Origin: an uncultured Oscillospiraceae bacterium
Lineage (GTDB): Bacteria; Bacillota; Clostridia; Oscillospirales; Oscillospiraceae
DNA length: 50,792 bases
Direction of reading: 5' to 3'
Assembly (NCBI GenBank): GCA_947629915.1
Contig: CANRFN010000029.1
Coordinates: 1-50,792, forward strand
Shown: positions 25,087-33,450 of the stretch, one piece after another
How positions within the stretch are numbered: position 1 is the first letter of the stretch
Layout: each line of letters opens with the position of its first letter
The notes under the pieces: generated by a model
Databases searched by the model: none
What the model was told of the DNA's origin: nothing
The model's input: the letters and a program-made list of their open reading frames with translations, nothing else
Position numbers and translations under genes: made by a program

Positions 25087-25614
25087 GTGGGACAGGCCTT
25101 CAAGATCAGGGACCTGACCGGGCAGAGATTCGGGAGCCTGACAGTTATTGAGCCGGTCGGACGCGACAGCAAACACGGCGGCGGGATAATCTGGCGTTGC
25201 CAATGTGACTGCGGAAACACGGTCGACATGACGAGAAACAAAATTGTTAACCTGAAACACCCGTCATGCGGGTGCGTCAATATCGCGCTCAAAGACAGTA
25301 TCGGAATGCGGATGTGCATTTTTCGAAACGATGGTGTTGCGTGCTACAAATCTGACAACTGCCGGAAATGCGGGTGGAATCCAAAGGTTGAGGCCAAGCG
25401 GAAAGCCAGGTACAGCAAGAAGGAAGATGACGAACCGAAACCGAATGAGGACATCCGGGAATTGATGAGAGACAACGGTATAACGATCAAGCGGATCGCG
25501 GCAGCGTGGCCGTGCTGTGCTGAAACGATGTCAAAGTATTTGAGTGGAGATTTGGACAAGCAAAAGAGGGAAAAGATTCTGCGAATAATCGCAGACTTGA
25601 CACACAAGCAATAA
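25087..25614 (+). CDS. Phage protein with endonuclease-type zinc finger and HTH
   Basis: 175 residues from a GTG at 25087 (GGGGGAG upstream). Three parts are visible. Residues 8-56 carry the LTGQRFGSLTVIE...CQCDCGN...SCGC module, which is also the N-terminus of the endonuclease-like protein at 32788. Residues 68-95 hold a Cys cluster ending CRKCGWNP, a motif found again at 43389. The C-terminal 60 residues resemble a helix-turn-helix (IRELMRDNGITIKRIAAAW). No nuclease catalytic part is present. Likely a DNA-binding early regulator assembled from mobile modules. Confidence 0.65.
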   Translation: MGQAFKIRDLTGQRFGSLTVIEPVGRDSKHGGGIIWRCQCDCGNTVDMTRNKIVNLKHPSCGCVNIALKDSIGMRMCIFRNDGVACYKSDNCRKCGWNPKVEAKRKARYSKKEDDEPKPNEDIRELMRDNGITIKRIAAAWPCCAETMSKYLSGDLDKQKREKILRIIADLTHKQ

Positions 25615-25632
25615 CAAAAAAGGAGTGAAAAC

Positions 25633-26337
25633 ATGGAAGCAGACATTTTCGAAAAATTGAAGCAGAAACGCGCATTTCTGGTATCTGAAATGGAGAGATA
25701 CAAGGTCGAGATCGACCACTGTGCGCAGGAGATTGACGCGATTGACGCAACGGTTTCGGTTTTGAACGATCTCCTGGCTGAGGACACGCAAATCGCGCCG
25801 AAAGTCCTGCCAAAGGTTGTGCCGGTCAACCAGATCAGCCTCTATGACAAGCGCGATAAGAACGCTGTGACCAAGGAGTATTACGCCAGACGCAAAACGG
25901 ATGAGCGGGTGAAGGATTTGGATGCCATCCTCGAGCACCACAATCTGTACTTCGGCGGGACATCGAACACCGACAAGGCTGGTTGCATCAACTGCGCCAG
26001 GGCCCTGCTGGATCTGATCGATGTGCGGCACCTCGATGCCGATCAGCTGGATCTGCTTGCCTCTCTGATCTCCGATGGTTTCGGGCGCTCGATCATCGCA
26101 ACTCAGCAGATGTTCGTTCGTGGTTTCGGCAAGTTTATCGAGAGGCATCTCAAAAAGGAAGACGGAAGAGATTTTATTGTTTTCCTCCGCAACAACGGTG
26201 GAGAGAAGATCGTTGAGGACATCAACGACTTTTTGACGGCCGATAAAAGCAAGCAGAAGAAAAACGATAAGGTGTGCGCGTATATGAAACGGCTCTACCG
26301 GGACTTCAAGACCAGGGCTGTGGAGGGGGCAGCGTAA
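25633..26337 (+). CDS. Phage early protein, hypothetical, coiled-coil N-terminus
   Basis: 234 residues with AAGGAG upstream. Residues 1-50 form a coiled coil (EKLKQKRAFLVSEMERYKVEI). A basic linker and a helical domain with two close Cys (GCINCA) and a charged C-terminus follow. Codon use is more AT-rich than its downstream neighbours. The TAA overlaps the next ATG (TAATG). No recognised family. Confidence 0.6.
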   Translation: MEADIFEKLKQKRAFLVSEMERYKVEIDHCAQEIDAIDATVSVLNDLLAEDTQIAPKVLPKVVPVNQISLYDKRDKNAVTKEYYARRKTDERVKDLDAILEHHNLYFGGTSNTDKAGCINCARALLDLIDVRHLDADQLDLLASLISDGFGRSIIATQQMFVRGFGKFIERHLKKEDGRDFIVFLRNNGGEKIVEDINDFLTADKSKQKKNDKVCAYMKRLYRDFKTRAVEGAA

Positions 26338-26540
26338 TGGATGAAGCCATTAAGGCCCTCGAAACCCAGTGGGCTGAGGCAAAGGAGGCCATGGACAATG
26401 CTCAGGAGCACCTCGAGTACTGCCGGGAAGAAGAGGCCAAGATGGCCAACGCGATCGAGGAGAAGAAAACGATCATGCGTGCCATCGAGGCAGTGATTGA
26501 GCAGCTGGACAAGGAAAAGAGAGGTGTCGAGGATGAATGA
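26337..26540 (+). CDS. Small coiled-coil phage protein
   Basis: 67 residues from the ATG overlapping the previous stop. Almost entirely a charged coiled coil (ETQWAEAKEAMDNAQEHLEY). GGAGG lies 10-15 nt upstream. Similar in style to the next gene, possibly partners. Confidence 0.6.
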   Translation: MDEAIKALETQWAEAKEAMDNAQEHLEYCREEEAKMANAIEEKKTIMRAIEAVIEQLDKEKRGVEDE

Positions 26541-26727
26541 CGTGATCGACACCCTGAAATCCCACGTCCGCAAACTGGAGGCCCGGCAGGACCAGCTGAA
26601 GGTTGAGATCGAACGAGGCGAATGGAACCTGGTTGCCTGGAGAAACGAGCTGGAGGCAACGGGCAAGGAGATCTACTCAATGAAGCACACGATTTCGGTG
26701 CTGGAGAGGGAGTGTAAGGATGGCTGA
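26533..26727 (+). CDS. Small coiled-coil phage protein
   Basis: 64 residues from the ATG at 26533, overlapping the previous gene by 8 nt. Single long coiled coil (LKSHVRKLEARQDQLKVEI). GAGG-rich ribosome site. Function unknown. Confidence 0.6.
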   Translation: MNDVIDTLKSHVRKLEARQDQLKVEIERGEWNLVAWRNELEATGKEIYSMKHTISVLERECKDG

Positions 26728-27094
26728 GATGATCTACCGCCTCGCAAACGGAGATACACCGGTGGTGTTGGACTTTGGAGGGTATCGGGGCATCAAGTAC
26801 ATGATCGTGTCCAGACACGAATACCCCTGCAGCTACATCGGGGTAGGCGTGGAGCTCATGGGCACGGTCAGCGAGTACTGCCACGGCGGGGCAACGTATT
26901 CGGCGGGGCATGTGCCGGGGTTTGAGGAGGTTACCCGCGGGACCCATTGGATCGGGTGGGACTACGCCCACTATGGGGACTACATAGCTTTCATGCCGGG
27001 ACACGGTGGAAAGCGGTGGGCCACTGAAGAGTTGATCGCAGAGGTCTGGGCCGTAATCGATCGGGTGAAGGAGGCGATGGGCGATGATGCCTGA
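26720..27094 (+). CDS. Phage protein, hypothetical
   Basis: 124 residues; GAGAGGGAG precedes the ATG and the start overlaps the previous gene by 8 nt. Mixed alpha/beta, rich in Gly, Tyr, Trp and His (GYRGIKYMIVSRHEYPCSYIG). Globular; no motif recognised. Confidence 0.6.
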   Translation: MAEMIYRLANGDTPVVLDFGGYRGIKYMIVSRHEYPCSYIGVGVELMGTVSEYCHGGATYSAGHVPGFEEVTRGTHWIGWDYAHYGDYIAFMPGHGGKRWATEELIAEVWAVIDRVKEAMGDDA

Positions 27095-27227
27095 AGTGCA
27101 AGAAACGCTGCAGGACGAGCTGCATGACATGCTCTTCGCTGTGCAGGATCTGCTGAACACAATTAACGAGCTCGTGTTCTACATCGACCGAGCAGACGTG
27201 GTGGAGGTGAAAGACGATGACGCCTGA
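27084..27227 (+). CDS. Small acidic phage protein
   Basis: 47 residues (ATG at 27084, or 27087), GGAGG upstream, overlapping the previous gene by 11 nt. One amphipathic helix (ETLQDELHDMLFAVQDLLNT) and an acidic tail. Function unknown. Confidence 0.5.
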   Translation: MMPEVQETLQDELHDMLFAVQDLLNTINELVFYIDRADVVEVKDDDA

Positions 27228-27270
27228 AGACCTGATGACGAAAAAGAATAACGGAGGAGCCACCACATGA
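27217..27270 (+). CDS. Possible 17-codon coupling ORF before the exonuclease
   Basis: ATG at 27217 follows GGAGGTGAAAG; its TGA overlaps the exonuclease ATG (ATGA at 27267). GGAGGAG inside it is the ribosome site of that gene. May only serve translational coupling. Confidence 0.25.
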   Translation: MTPEDLMTKKNNGGATT

Positions 27271-28202
27271 TACTGCCTAAGAACATCATCCGCACCCCAA
27301 CGCTTCCACTTTCCCACTCCGATTGGCTCGACATCCGCCGTGGATCCATCGGCGGATCGGATGCCGGGGCAATCGTTGGGTTGTCGCAGTATGCATCACC
27401 GTACAGTGTGTGGGCGGATAAGACAGGGCGCATCCAGCCCAAAGAGGACAATGAGACCATGCGGCAAGGGCGCGATCTGGAGGAGTACGTGGCCCGCCGC
27501 TGGGCTGAGGCAACCGGCAAACGTGTGCGCCGGGAGAATGCCATCCTGAAGAATCCGGCATACCCGTTCGCACATGCAAACATCGACCGTTTGGTGATCG
27601 GGGAGAATGCCGGGCTGGAATGCAAGACTACCTCTGGGCTGAACCTGAAGAAGTTCAAGGCCGGTGTCTTCCCGGAACAGTACTACGCCCAGTGTGTGCA
27701 TTACATGGCGGTCACCGGCGCCGATCGGTGGTACCTGTCCGTGGTTGTGCTGGGAAAGGAGTTCATGCACTTCCGGCTTGAACGGGATCAGGAAGAGATC
27801 GACGCGCTGATGGCTGCAGAGAAGGACTTCTGGCATTACGTCGAGGCCAACACACCGCCGCCGGTGGATGGGTTGAATGCCACAACCGAGACCCTGAACG
27901 CCATGTTCGGCGGCGGCGATCCGAACGGCGTCCAGTTGTTCGGGCGGGAAAAAATGCTGCAAGAGCTCCAGGATACCAAGGAGCAGATCAAGGAGTTGGA
28001 AACCCGCCAGAAGGAACTGGAGAACACCCTGAAGCAGGATATGGGGGACCATGAGCTTGCAACCTGCCCAGGGTGGAAGGTGACATGGAAGACGCAGAAA
28101 CGGATGTCCACGGATACCGACCGGGTAAAGAAGGAACACCCGGAGCTGCTGAAGGAGACAACTACCCGTGTATTTCGGGTTGTGAAATTGAAGGAGTCCT
28201 AA
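27267..28202 (+). CDS. YqaJ-family viral exonuclease
   Basis: 311 residues. Lambda-exonuclease fold (YqaJ): RRGSIGGSDAGAIVG at about 25-40, the HANIDRLV acid region and GLECKTTSG with the catalytic Glu-x-Lys. The C-terminus is a coiled coil (ELQDTKEQIKELETRQKEL). It degrades 5' strands to leave 3' single strands for the RecT annealase encoded next. Together they form the phage recombination pair. AACGGAGGAG precedes the ATG. Confidence 0.9.
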   Translation: MILPKNIIRTPTLPLSHSDWLDIRRGSIGGSDAGAIVGLSQYASPYSVWADKTGRIQPKEDNETMRQGRDLEEYVARRWAEATGKRVRRENAILKNPAYPFAHANIDRLVIGENAGLECKTTSGLNLKKFKAGVFPEQYYAQCVHYMAVTGADRWYLSVVVLGKEFMHFRLERDQEEIDALMAAEKDFWHYVEANTPPPVDGLNATTETLNAMFGGGDPNGVQLFGREKMLQELQDTKEQIKELETRQKELENTLKQDMGDHELATCPGWKVTWKTQKRMSTDTDRVKKEHPELLKETTTRVFRVVKLKES

Positions 28203-28245
28203 CAAGTATGTGGCAATCTCGCAAATCGAAAGGAGCTAACTAATT

Positions 28246-29019
28246 ATGGGAGCTATCGCAAAGGCCGTCCAGGCCAAAACCCCGCAGGCAACCATGCGCG
28301 ATCAGGTGCAGCGCATGATGCCTGAGATCGCCAAGGCGCTGCCATCGGTGATCACGCCGGAGCGCTTCACGCGGATGACCATGTCCGCACTGAGCACCAC
28401 ACCGGCGCTGGCCAAGTGCACAACGGTGAGCTTTTTGGGCGCCATGATGAACGCTGCTCAGCTGGGCCTGGAGCCCAACACGCCCATGGGGCAGTGCTAC
28501 ATCATCCCGTTTGACCGCAAGGGTACCGCGCAGGCAACGTTGGTGATCGGATACAAGGGCCTGATTGACTTGGCCTATCGGTCCGGGCAGGTGAGCACGA
28601 TCACCGCGCAGGTGGTGCATGAGAACGATGAGTTCGAGTATGAGCTTGGCCTTGAGCCGAAACTGCTGCACAAGCCGGCAATGAAGGACCGTGGCGCACC
28701 GGTGTGGGTCTATGCCATGTACCGCACCAAGGACGGCGGGTATGGCTTCGAAGTAATGAGCATCGAGGATATCCGCAAGCACGCGCAGAGGTTCTCCAAG
28801 TCCCCGAATAAGGGGCCCTGGGTGGACAACTTCGAGGAGATGGCAAAAAAGACCGTGCTGAAGCGGGTGCTGAAGTATGCACCCCTGCGCACGGACGTGG
28901 CAAGAGCGGTCAACGTGGATGAGGGCATCCGGAACGATCTGGAGGCTGAGGAGCCGGTGATCGAGGACGTGGAGTTTTCGGTCGATGAGGAGGTGACACC
29001 GGATGCAACTAGCGGCTAA
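28246..29019 (+). CDS. recT: RecT-family single-strand annealing protein
   Basis: 257 residues, AAAGGAG upstream. Typical RecT sequence: ALSTTPALAKCT, MMNAAQLGLEPNTPMGQCYIIPF, ATLVIGYKGLIDLAYRSG, KTVLKRVLKYAPL. It anneals single strands produced by the YqaJ exonuclease, and binds DNA as oligomeric rings. It overlaps the SSB gene by 17 nt. Confidence 0.93.
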   Translation: MGAIAKAVQAKTPQATMRDQVQRMMPEIAKALPSVITPERFTRMTMSALSTTPALAKCTTVSFLGAMMNAAQLGLEPNTPMGQCYIIPFDRKGTAQATLVIGYKGLIDLAYRSGQVSTITAQVVHENDEFEYELGLEPKLLHKPAMKDRGAPVWVYAMYRTKDGGYGFEVMSIEDIRKHAQRFSKSPNKGPWVDNFEEMAKKTVLKRVLKYAPLRTDVARAVNVDEGIRNDLEAEEPVIEDVEFSVDEEVTPDATSG

Positions 29020-29434
29020 GGGCCACGCAATCGCCGTTGGCTACCTGGGCAAGGATCCTGAAAGCCGGGAGCCGAATGGCAAGCGCTTGGTGGAGCTGAG
29101 CATCATCGTGGACAAGGATAAACCCCGGGAGGGGCAGCAATACGGTGATACCCACTGGTGCAATGCCGTGATTTGGGGCGGGTACAAGGCTGGCGATCAG
29201 ATGTGCGACATTGCAGAGACCCTTGAGAAGGGCGATCAGGTTGCCGTGGCGGGCAAGATCAGGGAAGAGCAGTACGCCGCTAAGGACGGCACTCAAAAGA
29301 TCAGCAAGCGGCTGAACGTGGAGTTTATCATCCCGCTGAAGCGTCTGCTTGGCGGTGGCAGTGATGTGTCCGCAGATCCCACCGACAAGTTCAAGGACGT
29401 GGCGGATGATGACGAAATGGAGCTACCGTTCTAG
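29003..29434 (+). CDS. ssb: Phage single-stranded DNA-binding protein
   Basis: 143 residues. OB fold (GYLGKDPESREPNGKRLVELSI, WCNAVIWGG, GDQVAVAGKIREEQY) and the acidic tail DDDEMELPF, the form that recruits partner enzymes. GAGGAGGTGA lies before the ATG inside recT. Part of the recombination/replication cluster. Confidence 0.88.
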   Translation: MQLAAKGHAIAVGYLGKDPESREPNGKRLVELSIIVDKDKPREGQQYGDTHWCNAVIWGGYKAGDQMCDIAETLEKGDQVAVAGKIREEQYAAKDGTQKISKRLNVEFIIPLKRLLGGGSDVSADPTDKFKDVADDDEMELPF

Positions 29435-29456
29435 ATAACCCACCGGGGGTGGTAGT

Positions 29457-30209
29457 GTGTGGAAACAAGACATCTGGCAGGAAATCCGGCAACGGGTGTC
29501 GTGCCTGGATGTAGCACCGATCTACGGCTACCGTCCCAACACCGGCGGGTTTATCCCGTGCCCGTTTCATCATGAGCGGACTGGCAGCTGCAAACTGTAC
29601 CCGGGTGATGGAGGCTATCACTGTTTCGGGTGCGGTGCGCATGGCGATGTGATCGATTTTGTATCCCGGGTGGCGGGGCTATCCAGAATAGACGCCGCCC
29701 GGGAGCTGGACCGCCAGTACAGCATCGGCCTGGAGTTTGGGCCAGAGCGTCCGAACAGGCCGAGGCACTACGATGCGGACGGGTACAAGCGGCGGCTGGA
29801 TGAGGCTATCCAGGCGGTGCAACAGATGGACGTGCCGCGTCTACTGGAGCTCATAAAGCAGCACCGGGTGGCATACCGTGAACGCCCCCCTGCACACATC
29901 CTGGAAACTCATGACCCTGTTCTGATACGGTCATACATGGTGGGCAATGTGTACGCGGTGGGAGGGCCGAATGATTACGGCAGCTTTGACCCGCCACCGG
30001 CAGCGCACCGGGAAAAGGCCTCAAAATGGGAGGTTTGGCTGAAGACCATGCACAAGTATGGAACCTTCGAGGAGGAGCTGGACGCGCTCATTGATATGGC
30101 AAGTCGCCAAGGCAAATACACCCCGCTGAAGGCACTGAGGGATCGGGAAGAGCCGGAATTGATTGAACAAATTATTTTGGATGAACTAAAGGAGTACAAC
30201 CATGAGTGA
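29457..30209 (+). CDS. CHC2 zinc-finger primase-like protein
   Basis: 250 residues from a GTG at 29457 (GGGGGTGG upstream). Residues 30-75 hold the primase zinc finger (CPFHHERT...CFGCGAHGDVIDFV). The rest is helical and lacks the Toprim catalytic domain, so it probably supplies template recognition while the next protein supplies the motor. Overlaps the DUF927 gene by 8 nt. Confidence 0.82.
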   Translation: MWKQDIWQEIRQRVSCLDVAPIYGYRPNTGGFIPCPFHHERTGSCKLYPGDGGYHCFGCGAHGDVIDFVSRVAGLSRIDAARELDRQYSIGLEFGPERPNRPRHYDADGYKRRLDEAIQAVQQMDVPRLLELIKQHRVAYRERPPAHILETHDPVLIRSYMVGNVYAVGGPNDYGSFDPPPAAHREKASKWEVWLKTMHKYGTFEEELDALIDMASRQGKYTPLKALRDREEPELIEQIILDELKEYNHE

Positions 30210-32361
30210 ATTGTCGGAACGTCTAAAAAAGCTCATGGGAGTAGACTATGCAAGTTATGGAGAGAAAATCACAGAGGAAGTAAAAAAGGCGTCCAGCCAC
30301 TTGAAAGGAGATGCGGAGATTGTCGACAACAACGATGAGCGGTTTTTCAATGTTGTCGAAGAGGACTGCAAGATAATAGAGGCCTTTTTAGAAGTAAACA
30401 AACCGCCTGCCAAGGTGAAACCAACCCACCCTGATAACGTGGCCAAGTCCTTCAACGAGGCAAAATTCGTGCGGGATGACTTTTTCGACAAGACCGTCTG
30501 CAACTTTATTCTTCAGTTTGCTGGGGCAGACCAGGAGTCCGCCCGTGTCCTGGCTATCACTCTGGCCAAAAAGGACGGCATCACCGGCTTTGCTGGAATG
30601 TTCAAAAAGTACCGAGATGAGGTCGAGCCGCATACATACACGGAACCAGTGCCGTTTTTCTTCAAAGATTCACCGCTGCAGGAAGAGATCGATCCTGGCA
30701 AGTGGCAGACAGACGGCCAGGAGATTTGGAAAGAAGAAGACGGCAGAAAGAAACTGGCCTGCAAGCATCCAATTCTGCCAATTGCGACATTGACCAACAT
30801 TGACGACAAATCTGTCAAGACGCAGTTGGCATACAAACGAAAAAACTACTGGGAGACAGTAGTTGTTCCAAACGAAGTAATCGCTTCAAGTTTCAGAATT
30901 GCGTCCACACTGTCCAGGCTTGGAATATCTGTGACACCATCGACCGCGCAGAATCTGTCGGACTACCTGGATGACATCACCCACAAAAATGATGGGATCA
31001 TACCGGAAAAGCGGTCTGTCGGTCGGCTTGGATGGATGGGTGAAAACCTGGGATTTGTGCCATACACAGATCAAGTAATCTTTGACGATGAGACCGGATT
31101 CAAAGACATGCTGGACGCCATCAAACCAACTGGCACCTTCGAGGCCTGGAAGGACGCAGCCAACCAGCTGCGCGGCAGCACCGAGATGCAGATCGTCCTT
31201 GCGGCTTCGTTTGCCTCTGTGCTCCTAAACATCATCCGATGCCAGCCGTTTTTCTGCCACATCTGGAGTGCGTTGTCTGGCAGTGGGAAAACTGTCTCCT
31301 TGAAACTGGCAGCCAGCGTGTGGGCAAATCCGGACAGCGGGTACATCCGAAATTTCTCCAGCACCAGTGTGAGCTTCGAACTGACAGCGGCATTTCTCAA
31401 CCATCTGCCCCTGATCGTGGATGAGTTGCAGCTGGGCAACCAGGATGACAAGAAGAAACGGTTTGACGTGTATGCCCTGGCAGAGGGTTTCGGCAAGGGT
31501 CGGGGGACCAAGGGACTTGGCGTCCGGCACACCAGAGCATGGCGTAACGTGATCATCACATCGGGTGAATCATCCATCACAGACAGTAATAGCGCGTCAG
31601 GAATCATCAACCGGATCCTGGATGTGGAGATCAAACCATATCACAACATCGTTGATGAGAAGACTGTCGGCACCATTTGCAGCACGCTGGCGGAAAACTA
31701 TGGCCACGCAGGGCGGCGATTTGTTGAGGCGGTATATCCAATCAAAGACGCGGTGCGTCACCGCTACAGCGAGCTGTGTGACGCCCTGAGACGCGGCGCC
31801 ACAGGCAAACAAGCCAACGCAGGCGCTGCAATCGTCCTGGCGGACGAACTCCTAAGCGGGTACATCTTCGAGACAGAGCCAACATTGACCGTGGAGAAGC
31901 TGTCCGAATATCTGGCCAGCGGAAATGATGCCGATGTTGCAAGTAAGGCCTACACATACATGCAGGGCATGCTTGTGCAGCAGTCCAACTGCATTGAGCA
32001 GGCCGGCGGTGTAAGTGCTGACCGGACACTGCCCAGGACGATTGGACGGTTTGCGGACGAAGATGGGTATGTGTACATCGTTAAGCCAGAATTCGAGCGG
32101 ATCCTGAGGGAAGGCGGCTTTGACGCCAGGGCGGTGATCTCGGCGATGGCATCCAACGGCCGGCTGAGAGTAACACCAGGACGGTTGAAAGAGCGGAAAT
32201 ATACCATTCCACACAATGTCGGTGCAGGAAGGCCTCACTGTTACTGCTTCAACCTTGGCAAAAAGTCAGACACAGAGGAAGCGGCTGAAAATGTCGCGAC
32301 ACAGGAAAAAGGCCAAAATAGTTCAGAAATCAGCCAAGAAGACGTAAAATTACCATTTTAA
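30202..32361 (+). CDS. DUF927 domain phage replication ATPase/helicase
   Basis: 719 residues. The central DUF927 region carries a Walker A-like SGSGKTVSLKLAA near 355, Walker B LPLIVDELQ and an arginine-rich end (SGIINRILDVEI). The N-terminal 180 residues are a separate acidic helical domain. The C-terminus may be winged-helix, and the last residues EDVKLPF resemble an SSB tip. Homologues act in phage and plasmid replication with CHC2 or primase-polymerase partners. The base composition is more AT-rich than in late genes. Confidence 0.82.
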   Translation: MSELSERLKKLMGVDYASYGEKITEEVKKASSHLKGDAEIVDNNDERFFNVVEEDCKIIEAFLEVNKPPAKVKPTHPDNVAKSFNEAKFVRDDFFDKTVCNFILQFAGADQESARVLAITLAKKDGITGFAGMFKKYRDEVEPHTYTEPVPFFFKDSPLQEEIDPGKWQTDGQEIWKEEDGRKKLACKHPILPIATLTNIDDKSVKTQLAYKRKNYWETVVVPNEVIASSFRIASTLSRLGISVTPSTAQNLSDYLDDITHKNDGIIPEKRSVGRLGWMGENLGFVPYTDQVIFDDETGFKDMLDAIKPTGTFEAWKDAANQLRGSTEMQIVLAASFASVLLNIIRCQPFFCHIWSALSGSGKTVSLKLAASVWANPDSGYIRNFSSTSVSFELTAAFLNHLPLIVDELQLGNQDDKKKRFDVYALAEGFGKGRGTKGLGVRHTRAWRNVIITSGESSITDSNSASGIINRILDVEIKPYHNIVDEKTVGTICSTLAENYGHAGRRFVEAVYPIKDAVRHRYSELCDALRRGATGKQANAGAAIVLADELLSGYIFETEPTLTVEKLSEYLASGNDADVASKAYTYMQGMLVQQSNCIEQAGGVSADRTLPRTIGRFADEDGYVYIVKPEFERILREGGFDARAVISAMASNGRLRVTPGRLKERKYTIPHNVGAGRPHCYCFNLGKKSDTEEAAENVATQEKGQNSSEISQEDVKLPF

Positions 32362-32389
32362 CCGCCTGAAAAGTTCCTAAAAAATTGGC

Positions 32390-32660
32390 ATGTCGCAAAA
32401 GTCGGCTTTGTCGGCGCAAAAAATGCATATATATAGGGGGATATGTGTGAGAAAAGTAGACTACCGCCAAACACATACACCGTATATAGCACATGATTGC
32501 CTGCGACATTGCGACACAATATTATTGTTAACTGCTATATATTATATATAAGTTAGTAAATAGTAATAAATCAAGTAGAAATGGCGGTTTTCTAGTCCTA
32601 AAAGTTCAAAAAAATTTGTCGCAGTGTTTGCGACAGCCTGCAACATTTGCGACAGAGCAC
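32390..32660. other. Candidate prophage replication origin
   Basis: Six copies of TGCGACA or its complement TGTCGCA occur at 32391, 32502, 32510, 32617, 32629 and 32648. They include the inverted pair at 32617-32635 and the tandem pair at 32502-32516. Between them, 32518-32578 is almost pure A/T. Iterons around an AT-rich unwinding region, next to the helicase and primase-like genes, fit an origin. Confidence 0.55.
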
Positions 32661-32678
32661 CGACACGGAGGTGATCCC

Positions 32679-32771
32679 ACGCAGCTCAGACCATACCAAC
32701 GCGAATGCCTGGATGCCATCCAAGCACAACCACCGGGCAGATACTTGGTGCAGATGGCCACAGGACTTGGA
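32679..32771 (+). pseudogene. Remnant 5' end of the helicase gene
   Basis: Thirty codons (32682-32771) encode QLRPYQRECLDAIQ...ATGLG, matching the helicase start at 33410 in 21 of 30 residues. A perfect GGAGGTGAT ribosome site precedes it, but the start codon position reads ACG (32679-32681). It breaks off exactly in the P-loop after GLG, where the endonuclease-like gene begins. Confidence 0.8.
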
Positions 32772-32787
32772 GAAAGGAGAGCAAGAG

Positions 32788-33450
32788 TTGAAGTTTGAAG
32801 ATCTTACAGGGAGAAAGTTTGGGAGATTAACCGTGATCGAAAGGGCACCAGATGGACACAACGGAGTAAAACGCATTAAACCGGTCACGATGTGGAAATG
32901 CATCTGCGACTGTGGAAAAGAAACCATTGTTAACCGATACAGCCTTGTGACGGGGCACACCGTTAGCTGCGGGTGCAAGACAAGAAAACACGGATACGCC
33001 CACAAGGAACGCCTGTATGAAACCTGGAAGAACATGCGCCGCCGCTGTAATGATCCAACAAACAAACGGTTTGAACAGTACGGCGGGAAAGGCGTCAAGA
33101 TCTGCCCTGAATGGGACGATTACGAAGTGTTCAGAGAGTGGGCGATGGCGAACGGATACAGAGAAGACTTGACAATTGATAGGATTAACCTGAATGGAGA
33201 TTACTGCCCAGAAAATTGCAGATGGGCAGATGCACTCACGCAGATGAACAACACCACAAGAAACCGGTTCATTGAGTATTGCGGGCAGACCAAAACCGTT
33301 GCCCAGTGGGCAAGGTATTTCGGTATGAAACCGTATATGCTGAATAGTAGAATTTGCAAAGGGTGGAGCTTCGAAAGGGCGATCTATGCGCCATACAATG
33401 GAGTTGTCTATGGACATCCAATTGAGACCATACCAGAAAGAGTGCCTTGA
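32788..33450 (+). CDS. HNH/AP2-type homing-endonuclease-like protein
   Basis: 220 residues from a TTG at 32788, chosen because AAAGGAG lies just upstream and the protein then starts at MKFEDLTGRKFGRLTVIE. Residues 5-60 form a zinc-binding module (CICDCGK...SCGC). The middle (RLYETWKNMRRRCNDPTNKRF, GVKICPEW, TIDRINLNGDYCPENCRW) is the divergent HNH-like core of this widespread mobile phage family. The C-terminus has an AWARYFG...GWSFERAI DNA-binding motif. It interrupts the helicase gene and overlaps the replacement helicase start by 41 nt. AT-rich codons differ from the phage average. Confidence 0.8.
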   Translation: MKFEDLTGRKFGRLTVIERAPDGHNGVKRIKPVTMWKCICDCGKETIVNRYSLVTGHTVSCGCKTRKHGYAHKERLYETWKNMRRRCNDPTNKRFEQYGGKGVKICPEWDDYEVFREWAMANGYREDLTIDRINLNGDYCPENCRWADALTQMNNTTRNRFIEYCGQTKTVAQWARYFGMKPYMLNSRICKGWSFERAIYAPYNGVVYGHPIETIPERVP

